Notes under the pieces: generated by a model
Told to the model about the DNA's origin: nothing
The model's input: the letters and a program-made list of their open reading frames with translations, nothing else
Database searches by the model: none
Translations under genes and position numbers: made by a program
In this document: positions 1 to 7,169 of the stretch, one piece after another
Layout: every line of letters starts with the position of its first letter
How positions within the stretch are numbered: the first letter of the stretch is position 1
Assembly (NCBI GenBank): GCA_009377525.1
Contig: WHTW01000002.1
Location: 62,001-126,000, forward strand
DNA from: Rhodospirillales bacterium
GTDB lineage: Bacteria; Pseudomonadota; Alphaproteobacteria; Reyranellales; Reyranellaceae
Reading direction: 5' to 3'
DNA: 64,000 bases

Positions 1-1
1 C

Positions 2-184
2 ACCGACGATCCGAGCTACCTGCCCTGGATGGTCGAGCATGCCTGCACCCATCCAGCCTTCGAATGGCTGGCCGCGGAACCCGCCGACTGGCGTGGCCGG
101 CCGGCGGACTGGCCGGCGACGCGTTATGAAAAGAAGGAGATCGCTGGGACGCCGACCTTCCTGCGTCTGCGGCGGCGGGATTGA
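2..184 (+). CDS. glutathione S-transferase, C-terminal end (partial)
   Basis: Only the last 60 codons are in the window; the 5' part lies to the left. The translated end contains LPWMVEHACTHPAFEWL and then ATRYEKKEIAGTPTFLRLRR. This resembles the C-terminal helix and tail of alphaproteobacterial glutathione S-transferase-like proteins, as I recall the family. The thioredoxin-fold half that would confirm it is missing. A degraded copy of the same tail lies at about 695-772. The family call rests on a short tail and is moderate. Confidence 0.55.
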   Translation, partial: TDDPSYLPWMVEHACTHPAFEWLAAEPADWRGRPADWPATRYEKKEIAGTPTFLRLRRRD

Positions 185-258
185 TCGGTGGCATTCCTCT
201 TCCGGGTCGCCGTTGGCGCGGCCCGGGGTGTACCATGCGCGTCGGGGACCGCCGCTAC

Positions 259-627
259 ATGCCGATCCATCTGGAAATCTCTCGACTGAACCGTCTGCTC
301 GTCATTGTGGCGCGTGGCCAGGTCACGCCCGACGAGGTCCGCGACTTGGTCAAGCAGATGATGGACAACGAGGTCCGGCATTTCAGCAAGATCATCGACG
401 TCTCAGGCTCGAGTATGGAGATGAGCCGCGAGCAGGTCGAAGCCATGGCCATGATGCTGCGGGCCGAGAAGGGGGCGGCGACACGCGGCCCGATCGCCTT
501 TGTCATTCATCCCGAGCGCCAGGGCTTTGCCGACCTCTTTGCCGACGCGACCAAGGCGGACCGGCCGGTCAGGCTCTTCCGCAGCCTGCACGACGCCCGA
601 CGGTGGCTGCAGGAGCTTCCCCGCTAG
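259..627 (+). CDS. small STAS/SpoIIAA-like protein
   Basis: Encodes 122 residues. The start is ATG 259 (MPIHLEIS); an in-frame ATG at 235 would add 8 residues, and neither has a strong ribosome binding site. The alternating strand/helix pattern, the central KIIDVSGSS segment and the ending FRSLHDARRWLQE match small STAS/SpoIIAA-like proteins common in alphaproteobacteria. In these the serine after IDVSG lies where anti-sigma-factor antagonists are phosphorylated, but no partner kinase or sigma gene is adjacent, so a regulatory role is only inferred. It is flanked by two copies of the glutathione S-transferase tail. Confidence 0.6.
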   Translation: MPIHLEISRLNRLLVIVARGQVTPDEVRDLVKQMMDNEVRHFSKIIDVSGSSMEMSREQVEAMAMMLRAEKGAATRGPIAFVIHPERQGFADLFADATKADRPVRLFRSLHDARRWLQELPR

Positions 628-640
628 GGCTGTTGGCCGC

Positions 641-772
641 CGGACGCTCGATAGCGCCTGGTTCGAACTTCGCCAGATCGGCCATGCCGGCCCGAGCCGG
701 CCGGCGACGCGCGACGAGAAGAAGCTGGCGGGGACGCCGACATTCCTGCGGTTGCGGCGGCGTTCCGGCTGA
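641..772 (+). pseudogene. decayed second copy of the glutathione S-transferase tail
   Basis: From 698 the reading frame gives RPATRDEKKLAGTPTFLRLR followed by RRSG and a stop at 770-772. The gene end at 100-184 gives WPATRYEKKEIAGTPTFLRL and RRRD. The two agree at DNA and protein level, with a one-codon deletion here. No start or catalytic half is present, so this is a remnant of a duplicated transferase gene or of a recombination event around the STAS-like gene. The interval 773-924 contains nothing else recognisable. Confidence 0.6.
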
Positions 773-924
773 GCGCGGGAGGCGCCGCGGCCGATTCGAC
801 CGCTTTGGATGCATTTGCACGGCGATATGTGCGCGATTTTTTGCGGTAGCTCTGGCTCCGATCGCATAGTTCTGCGTTGTTCTTCCATAAGTTGCCGGGG
901 ACAGGGGCCGGGGGGACAGGGGGA

Positions 925-1743
925 ATGAAGCTGCGTATCGGTTTGGTTGCGGCCCTGATCGGCTCGGTCATTGGCGCGACGATGGCGGGTCCGGTCGCCG
1001 CCGAAGAGCTCAAGATCGGCGGAACTGGCGCCGTCACCGACGTGCTGCGCGCGCTTGCGGCCGACTTCACGGCTCAGACTGGCATTGCTCTTGCTGTCCT
1101 GCCGAGCCTCGGCAGCAGTGGTGCCAACAGCGCGGTCGCCGACGGCAAGCTCGGCCTCGCCGTTTCCGGACGCGAACTGCGCGACAAGGAGAAGGCGCGC
1201 GGCCTGCAGGCGGTCGGCAGCCTGCGCACTCCCTACGGTTTTGTGACGTCACGTCCCGGCCCGGACGGCCTCGCGAGCACCGACATCGTCGGCCTTTACA
1301 AGTCGGCCAGGCCTCTTTGGCCGGATGGCATGCCTGTGCTGATCGTGCTGCGGCCGGCCGATGACAGCGACAACGAGGTCGTGGCCGCGCTGTTTCCCGG
1401 CATGGCCGATGCCATAGCGCAGCTTCGCAAGCGGCGCGATCTCTCGGTCGCCGCCACCGACCAGGACAATGCCGACATGGCCGAGCGGATGAAAGGTTCC
1501 TTGGTCGGCGCCACCTTCACCCAGATCAAGGCCGAGAAACGCAATCTCAGGTTTGTCGCCATCGACGGCGTCATGCCCAGCCTGGAAGCCTATCTCGATG
1601 GCTCGTACCGCTACGGGAAGCTGCTCTATCTGATCGCTCCCGCAACACCCAGCGCGGAGGCCAAGGCCTTCATCGACTTCCTCGCCGGTCCGGCGGCCCG
1701 TTCGCGGCTGCGCGACCTTGGCCTGGTCGCCGGTGCCCGGTGA
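925..1743 (+). CDS. periplasmic substrate-binding protein (PBP-like, PstS-type fold)
   Basis: Encodes 272 residues. ATG 925 is followed by a clear Sec signal peptide (MKLRIGLVAALIGSVIGATM, cleavage near VAA/EE). The mature protein begins ELKIGGTGAVTDVLRALAADF and includes LPSLGSSGA, a pattern of PstS/ModA-like type II binding proteins that hold oxyanions. No ABC permease or ATPase gene is nearby. Instead the stop overlaps the GTG of a membrane sensor kinase by 4 bases, so it probably delivers its ligand to that kinase as a sensory binding protein. The ligand is unknown. Confidence 0.75.
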   Translation: MKLRIGLVAALIGSVIGATMAGPVAAEELKIGGTGAVTDVLRALAADFTAQTGIALAVLPSLGSSGANSAVADGKLGLAVSGRELRDKEKARGLQAVGSLRTPYGFVTSRPGPDGLASTDIVGLYKSARPLWPDGMPVLIVLRPADDSDNEVVAALFPGMADAIAQLRKRRDLSVAATDQDNADMAERMKGSLVGATFTQIKAEKRNLRFVAIDGVMPSLEAYLDGSYRYGKLLYLIAPATPSAEAKAFIDFLAGPAARSRLRDLGLVAGAR

Positions 1744-4160
1744 CCGCTTCGCGCACAAGGCTTCGCGCGCTGGTCAGCTGGCTTGGGCTGTCCGTGGCCC
1801 TGGCGTTCGCATTGATCGTGCCGGCCGGCTATTTCGCCATCGCCTATGCAACGCTCGACCGTGAGCTTTCCTTCGTGGCCAATCTCAAGGCCAATCGGCT
1901 GGCCAAGTACATCTACGCCAACCAGCAGCTTTGGCAGTACCAGACGCACCGCCTGAGCCAACTCATCGAGGTGCCCGAGGCCGACGAAAGCGAGATGCGC
2001 CAGCGCATCTTCGACGCCGAAGGCAGGCTGGTGTTCGAGGCCGGCGCGCCGCTCATTCTGCCAGTCGCTACCTCTCGTGCGCCGCTGGTCGTTTCCGGAA
2101 CAACGATCGGCTCGATCGAGACCACCGCCAGCATGCGCAAGCTGATGATGGCAACCGCCTTGGTCGGCCTGTTGAGTGGCCTCCTTGGCTTCTCGGCCTT
2201 CTTCGTCCTGCGTCTCGTGCCGCTCAGGATCATCGATGGCACGCTTGCCGAGCTCGAGACCATGCAGGCGCGCTATCGGCAGTTGTTCGACGCCAGCCCC
2301 TTTTTCACCATCGTCGTCGATCGCCAGACGTTGCGGCTGCTCGACGCCAACGAAACCGCCGTCAGGCAGTATGGCTGGTCGCGCGAGGAGCTGCTGGCGA
2401 TGACCAGCAACGACTTCTACCCACCCGAGGATCTTCCGGCTGTCATCGCCGCCCGTGAACGTTACATGACCGACCCGGCCCATGTCGTGCCGCCGCTAAG
2501 GCATCGCAAGAAAGACGGCACGATCATCGACGTCGAGCAGACCGTGCATCCGATCGAGTATCGCGGCCGGCCCGCGCTGCTGGTGACGGCCAACGACGTC
2601 ACCGCACGCAACCGTATCGTGAAGGAGCTGCGCGAGTCGGAGCAGAAGTATCAGGCGCTGGTCGAAGCGCTGCCGGTCGGCATCCTCGAAACCACGGCCG
2701 ATGGGCGCATCGTGACCGCCAATGCCGCGTGGCGGCGCATGTTCGGCTTCGCCGACGACGAGGATCTCAGCAAGGTCGACGTCCAGACGCTCTATGCCGA
2801 TCCCCGCGATCGCAGGGCCGTCATGGAGGCGCTGCGGACCGAGGGCGCCCCGCCCACCGAAGCGGTGTTCCGCCGGCGAGGCGGGACCCTGTTTTCGGTC
2901 GAGCGCTACCTCAGGACCGTGCGCAACGCCGAGGGCGAGATCGTGGCACTGCGGGGCATCGTGATCGATATCGGGCCTCGCAAGTCGCTGGAGGCCCAGC
3001 TTCAGCAGGCACAGAAGATGGAAGCGGTCGGCCAGCTCACCGGCGGCATCGCCCACGACTTCAACAACATCATGATGGTCATGATGGCCAACGTCGATGC
3101 GCTGGAGGAGGACCAGGATCTGACCCCGTCGATCCGGCGGCGCGTCGGCCATATCTCCAAGGCAATCGGCAGGGCCACCGACCTCACGCGCAGCCTGCTC
3201 GCCTTCTCGCGCAAGCTGCCGCTCAGGCCACAGAGCATCGACCTCAACGCCCTGGTCGTGAACATCGGCCGGCTGTTGCGACGCACGCTGGGCACGCAGA
3301 TCGAGATCGAATCGATGCTGGACGACGATCTGTGGCCGGTCGAGGTCGATCGCGGGCAGTTCGAGAATGCGCTGGTCAATCTCTGCCTCAATGCGCGCGA
3401 TGCCATGCCGGAGGGCGGTCGGCTGTTGATCGAGACCGCGAACGCGGTGCTGGACGGACGGGCTTCCGACCCGATCGCCGACGCAGCCCCCGGCGCCTAT
3501 GTGCGTCTCTCCGTCACCGACACCGGCACGGGCATCCCTCCCGAAGCGCTGCCGCGAGTCTTCGATCCGTTCTTCACGACCAAGGAAGTGGGCAAGGGGA
3601 CGGGATTGGGATTGAGCATGGTCCACGGCTTCATCACCCAATCGAAGGGCCATATCGGCATCCAGAGCGAGCTTGGCCGCGGTACCAGCGTCACGATCTG
3701 CCTGCCGCGCGCCACGGACCGGTCGGCCGGCGAGCACGGGGTTGCGGCCGCCGCCTTGCCGCGCGGCCACGAGGCGATCCTGGTCGTCGAGGACGAGCCG
3801 CGGGTCCGCGCCGCCATGGTCGAACAGTTGCAAAGCCTGGGCTATGCGGTGAGCCACGCCGCCGACGGTGCGGCCGGCATCGCCGCCTTCGAGACGGCGA
3901 AGCGCCCCTATGATCTGCTGCTGACCGACGTCGTGATGCCCGGCATCAACGGCAAGAAGCTGGCCGACGAGGTGACGTCGCGCTGGCCGAGCACGTCGGT
4001 GCTGTTCATGTCCGGCTTCAGCCAGGACAACATCGTCCATGACGGCCGCCTCGATCCTGGCGCCAAGCTCCTGACCAAGCCCTTCCGCAAGGGCGACCTT
4101 GCACTTGCCGTGCGCAACGCGCTCGATGCCGCCGCCGTCGAGGCGGGAGATGCAAAATAA
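1740..4160 (+). CDS. membrane-bound hybrid sensor histidine kinase (PAS-PAS-HisKA-HATPase-REC)
   Basis: Encodes 806 residues from GTG 1740, inside the stop of the binding-protein gene. Transmembrane segments lie at about 12-37 and 135-158 and bracket a roughly 95-residue periplasmic part. Two PAS domains follow (about 175-295 and 300-415). The phospho-acceptor is His439 in GGIAHDFNN. The ATPase domain (about 535-655) has N-box NLCLNARDA, DTGTGIP and GTGLGLSMV. A receiver domain (about 680-795) has acceptor Asp730 in LLLTDVVMPG and Lys780 in LTKPF. No separate output regulator is adjacent, so the phosphorelay must go to a distant protein. Confidence 0.9.
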   Translation: MTASRTRLRALVSWLGLSVALAFALIVPAGYFAIAYATLDRELSFVANLKANRLAKYIYANQQLWQYQTHRLSQLIEVPEADESEMRQRIFDAEGRLVFEAGAPLILPVATSRAPLVVSGTTIGSIETTASMRKLMMATALVGLLSGLLGFSAFFVLRLVPLRIIDGTLAELETMQARYRQLFDASPFFTIVVDRQTLRLLDANETAVRQYGWSREELLAMTSNDFYPPEDLPAVIAARERYMTDPAHVVPPLRHRKKDGTIIDVEQTVHPIEYRGRPALLVTANDVTARNRIVKELRESEQKYQALVEALPVGILETTADGRIVTANAAWRRMFGFADDEDLSKVDVQTLYADPRDRRAVMEALRTEGAPPTEAVFRRRGGTLFSVERYLRTVRNAEGEIVALRGIVIDIGPRKSLEAQLQQAQKMEAVGQLTGGIAHDFNNIMMVMMANVDALEEDQDLTPSIRRRVGHISKAIGRATDLTRSLLAFSRKLPLRPQSIDLNALVVNIGRLLRRTLGTQIEIESMLDDDLWPVEVDRGQFENALVNLCLNARDAMPEGGRLLIETANAVLDGRASDPIADAAPGAYVRLSVTDTGTGIPPEALPRVFDPFFTTKEVGKGTGLGLSMVHGFITQSKGHIGIQSELGRGTSVTICLPRATDRSAGEHGVAAAALPRGHEAILVVEDEPRVRAAMVEQLQSLGYAVSHAADGAAGIAAFETAKRPYDLLLTDVVMPGINGKKLADEVTSRWPSTSVLFMSGFSQDNIVHDGRLDPGAKLLTKPFRKGDLALAVRNALDAAAVEAGDAK

Positions 4161-4260
4161 AGTCGTGCGCTGCCCGGCAAAGCATTCCCCGGGATTGGTA
4201 TATGGTACTACTACTAATAGAGGTGCTCGCGACCGAGCCCATAAAATACGCCGGATTCCC

Positions 4261-4289
4261 TTGCTCTTTGGCTGAACTGCGCCTATATC
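4261..4289 (+). promoter_or_regulatory. sigma70-type promoter of the rimP operon
   Basis: TTGCTC (4261-4266) and TATATC (4284-4289) are separated by exactly 17 bases. Transcription would start near 4296, ahead of the leader hairpin at 4330-4356. This is a pattern match, not measured. Confidence 0.45.
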
Positions 4290-4295
4290 CGCGCC

Positions 4296-4403
4296 ATCCT
4301 CATCGGGTTCGCGGGACGAACCAAACAAGAAAGAGTGGGCCCAAAACCCGCTCTTTTAATTTGTGGCAAGCCCGCCGCCCAAACTGTCAAGAAACGGACC
4401 CGC
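4296..4403 (+). ncRNA. rimP leader with attenuator-like hairpin
   Basis: The untranslated region before rimP contains a terminator-like hairpin at 4330-4356: AAAGAGTGGG pairs with CCCGCTCTTT through ten pairs including one T-G wobble, with loop CCCAAAA and then a T. A conserved structured leader with a premature-terminator hairpin is known upstream of rimP in alphaproteobacteria (Rfam family 'rimP leader'). The hairpin lies just upstream of the GTG start, so read-through would control the whole nusA-infB operon. The trigger is not known to me. Confidence 0.6.
4330..4357 (+). terminator. Rho-independent-like attenuator hairpin before rimP
   Basis: A 10-bp stem (4330-4339 with 4347-4356) and a 7-base loop are followed by TTAATTT. 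It sits within the leader, between promoter and start codon, so it works as a conditional terminator if it works at all. Confidence 0.5.
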
Positions 4404-4913
4404 GTGACCGAATTGCTGCGTCGAATCGAAGAGATCGTTGCCCCGACCGTGGTCGGCATGGGCTACGAGCTGGTTCGCGTCGCCATGAGCAAGGGTGGCG
4501 GCACGCTGCAGCTCATGATCGAGCCGGCCGATGGCAGCGCGATGGATGTCGAGGCCTGCGCCACGCTCTCGCGCGCACTCTCGGCGGTGCTCGATGTCGA
4601 GGATCCCATTCCGGGCGCCTACACCCTTGAGGTGAGCTCGCCCGGCATCGACCGGCCGCTGACGCGGCCGAAGGACTATTCAAGGTGGGCGGGCCATCTC
4701 GCCCGCGTGGAGACCGCCGAGCCGATCGACGGGCGTCGCCGCTTCAAGGGCACGCTGCTGGGATTGAGCGATGGCGTGGTGCGGCTGCGTTTGGAGGACG
4801 GCGTGGAGACGGCAGTACCGCTCACCGCCGTGTCCAGGGCCAAGCTCGAGATGACCGACGCGTTGGTTGAAGAACATCGGCTCGCCCAGCAGGGCGCGGG
4901 CCAGGCTCACTAG
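4404..4913 (+). CDS. rimP: ribosome maturation factor RimP
   Basis: Encodes 169 residues. The start is GTG 4404 (VTELLRRIEEIVAPTVVGMG); the frame is open upstream, but earlier starts fall inside the leader hairpin. RimP helps 30S subunit maturation in the cytoplasm. Typical motifs are GYELVRV near the N-terminus, DVEACATLSRALSAVLDVED, and YTLEVSSPGIDRPLT in the middle, followed by the SH3-like C-terminal domain. It is first gene of the nusA-infB operon, the usual arrangement. Confidence 0.95.
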   Translation: MTELLRRIEEIVAPTVVGMGYELVRVAMSKGGGTLQLMIEPADGSAMDVEACATLSRALSAVLDVEDPIPGAYTLEVSSPGIDRPLTRPKDYSRWAGHLARVETAEPIDGRRRFKGTLLGLSDGVVRLRLEDGVETAVPLTAVSRAKLEMTDALVEEHRLAQQGAGQAH

Positions 4914-4938
4914 TGGATTCGCAAGAGAGGAATTAGTC

Positions 4939-6468
4939 ATGGCAACGACTGCCGATATCCCGCGCCTGGAGATGCTGCAGGTGGCCGACATGGTCGCCCG
5001 CGAAAAGGGCATCGAGCGCGAGGAAGTGCTCGAGGCAATGGAGCAGGCCATCCAGAAGGCCGGCCGCGCCAAGTACGGGCTGGAGCACGACATCCGCGCC
5101 GAGATCGACCGCAAGACGGGCGAGATCAAGCTGCTGCGCTACATGCAGGTGGCCGACCCGGTCGAGAACGAGAACACGCAGGTGCCGCTCGTCGAGGCGC
5201 AGCGCCGCAATCCCGAGGCGCAGGTCGGCGACTTTTTGACCGATGAGCTGCCGCCGATCGACTTCGGCCGCGTCGCCGCCCAGACTGCCAAGCAGGTCAT
5301 CACCCAGCGCATGCGCGAGAGCGAGCGCAAGCGGCAGTACGAGGAGTTCAAGGATCGCGTCGGCGAGATCGTGTCGGGCGTCGTCAAGCGCGTCGACTAC
5401 GGCAACATCACCGTCGACCTGCAGCGCGCCGAAGGCGTGATCCGCCGCGACGAGACGATCCCGCGCGAGAGCTTGCGCGTGAACGACCGCGTGCGCGCCT
5501 ACATCTTCGACGTGCGCGAGGAGCCGCGCGGCCCGCAGATCTTCCTGTCACGCAGCCATCCGCAGTTCATGGCCAAGCTGTTCATGCAGGAAGTGCCGGA
5601 AATCTACGACAACATCATCGAGATCAAGGCGGTCGCCCGCGATCCCGGCAGCCGCGCCAAGATCGCGGTGCTGAGCCACGACAGCGCCATCGACCCGATC
5701 GGCGCCTGCGTCGGCATGCGCGGCAGCCGCGTCCAGGCCGTCGTGCAGGAGTTGCAGGGCGAGAAGGTCGACATCATCCCGTGGTCGAACGACACCGCGA
5801 ACTTCATCGTCAATGCGCTCGCCCCGGCCGAGGTCAGCAAGGTGCTGATGGACGAGGAGAAGCACAAGACCGAGGTGGTCGTGCCCGACGACCAGCTGAG
5901 CCTCGCGATCGGCCGCCGTGGCCAGAACGTCAAGCTCGCCTCCCAGCTCACCGGCTGGGAAATCGACATCATGACCGAGGCCGAGGAGAGCGAGCGCCGC
6001 CAGAAGGAGACCCGCGAGCGCACCGAGCTGTTCAAGGCCGCGCTTGATGTCGACGACGTCATTGCCCATCTCCTGGTGGCCGAAGGATATGCCGCGGTCG
6101 AGGACGTCGCCGATTCGCCGGTCGAGGACCTGGCCGGGGTCGAGGGCTTCGACGAGGAGATCGCCACCGAGCTGCAGCGCCGCGCCCGCGAGTTCATCGA
6201 GAAGCGCGACGCGGAGCTCGCGACCCGCCTGGAAGAGTTCGGCGTCGACGAGGACGTGCGCGCTACCGAGGGGCTCTCGCTGCCGATGCTGGTGGCGCTG
6301 GGCGAGAAGGGCGTGAAGACCCGCGACGACCTGGCCGACCTCGCCTCCGACGAGCTGCGCGAGATCGTGGGCGAAAGCGCGATGGATAACGACACCGCCA
6401 ACGCCATCATCATGAAGGCGCGCGAGCACTGGTTCGCCGCCGAGGCCGCCGAAGCGGCCAAGGCCTAA
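4939..6468 (+). CDS. nusA: transcription termination/antitermination factor NusA
   Basis: Encodes 509 residues. ATG 4939 is preceded by AGAGAGGA; a longer in-frame start at 4867 overlaps rimP and is less likely. Domain order is normal: N-terminal RNA-polymerase-binding domain, S1 domain (VSGVVKRVDYGNITVDL), two KH domains (DPIGACVGMRGSRVQAV and LSLAIGRRGQNVKLASQLTG), and an acidic C-terminus with helix-hairpin-helix-like repeats (VEDLAGVEGFDEEIA). It binds RNA polymerase to modulate pausing and termination and is cotranscribed with rimP and infB. Confidence 0.97.
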   Translation: MATTADIPRLEMLQVADMVAREKGIEREEVLEAMEQAIQKAGRAKYGLEHDIRAEIDRKTGEIKLLRYMQVADPVENENTQVPLVEAQRRNPEAQVGDFLTDELPPIDFGRVAAQTAKQVITQRMRESERKRQYEEFKDRVGEIVSGVVKRVDYGNITVDLQRAEGVIRRDETIPRESLRVNDRVRAYIFDVREEPRGPQIFLSRSHPQFMAKLFMQEVPEIYDNIIEIKAVARDPGSRAKIAVLSHDSAIDPIGACVGMRGSRVQAVVQELQGEKVDIIPWSNDTANFIVNALAPAEVSKVLMDEEKHKTEVVVPDDQLSLAIGRRGQNVKLASQLTGWEIDIMTEAEESERRQKETRERTELFKAALDVDDVIAHLLVAEGYAAVEDVADSPVEDLAGVEGFDEEIATELQRRAREFIEKRDAELATRLEEFGVDEDVRATEGLSLPMLVALGEKGVKTRDDLADLASDELREIVGESAMDNDTANAIIMKAREHWFAAEAAEAAKA

Positions 6469-6483
6469 AGGAGAACGACCCAC

Positions 6484-7137
6484 TTGGCTTTTGCCGTCGC
6501 CATGTCCCTTGAAGAGCCCCCGGCTCCTCCCTCGACCGGTCCGCAGCGCACCTGCATTGCGACCGGGGAGACGGGCGCGCCGGAGCGGATGATCCGCTTC
6601 GTCGTCGGGCCCGAGGGCGACGTCGTGCCCGATCTGGCGCGGCGGCTGCCGGGGCGCGGCCTGTGGGTGAAGGCGGAACGGGCGGCGGTCGAGCGGGCCG
6701 TGGCGAAGAACCTGTTCGCCAGGGCGGCCAGGAACGCGACGGGGGCGTCGGTGAAACCGGCGGTCGACCTGGCCGAGCGGGTCGAGCGGCTGCTGCTGGA
6801 ACGGGCGCTGGCCGATCTCGGCCGGGCGCGCCGGGCCGGCCGGGCGATCGCAGGCTTCGTGAAGGTCGAGCAGATGGTGGGCCAGCGCCGCGCCGGGCTT
6901 TTGGTCGTTGCCGACGAGGCCGATGGCGACGGGTTGGGCAAGCTCAAGGCCGCGAGCCGGGAGAGTGGCCTGCCGATCGCCCGCCTGGGCGACGCGGCGG
7001 CACTGGGCGGTATCTTCGGCCGCAAGCAGGCGGTCTACGTGGCGGTCGCCCGCGACGATGCGGGCGGCGCCTTCATTGAACGGATCGAGGCCGGGGCGGC
7101 GCGCTGGCGCGGCTACCGGTTGAACAGCGACGGTTGA
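6484..7137 (+). CDS. YlxR (DUF448) / ribosomal L7Ae-like fusion RNA-binding protein
   Basis: Encodes 217 residues. TTG 6484 is favoured because AAAGGAG (6467-6473) lies 10 bases upstream; ATG 6502 would be 28 bases away. The N-terminal part shows the YlxR pattern RTCIATGE...[10 protein letters not shown]...LPGRGLWV. The C-terminal half ([18 protein letters not shown]...VVADEADG) is an L7Ae-like fold. This fusion between nusA and infB is usual in alphaproteobacteria. YlxR proteins are reported to bind RNase P RNA; which role this fusion has is not known to me. Confidence 0.88.
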   Translation: MAFAVAMSLEEPPAPPSTGPQRTCIATGETGAPERMIRFVVGPEGDVVPDLARRLPGRGLWVKAERAAVERAVAKNLFARAARNATGASVKPAVDLAERVERLLLERALADLGRARRAGRAIAGFVKVEQMVGQRRAGLLVVADEADGDGLGKLKAASRESGLPIARLGDAAALGGIFGRKQAVYVAVARDDAGGAFIERIEAGAARWRGYRLNSDG

Positions 7138-7169
7138 CGGGCCGGAGCGGACCAAGGACAACACGACTT

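Noticed and set aside
2496-4328. Long minus-strand frame opposite the hybrid kinase
   Set aside because: No recognisable domain; the plus-strand kinase is unambiguous.
4161-4403. Initiator tRNA gene before rimP, as in E. coli
   Set aside because: No cloverleaf or CCA end found. The region instead holds a promoter and a hairpin leader.
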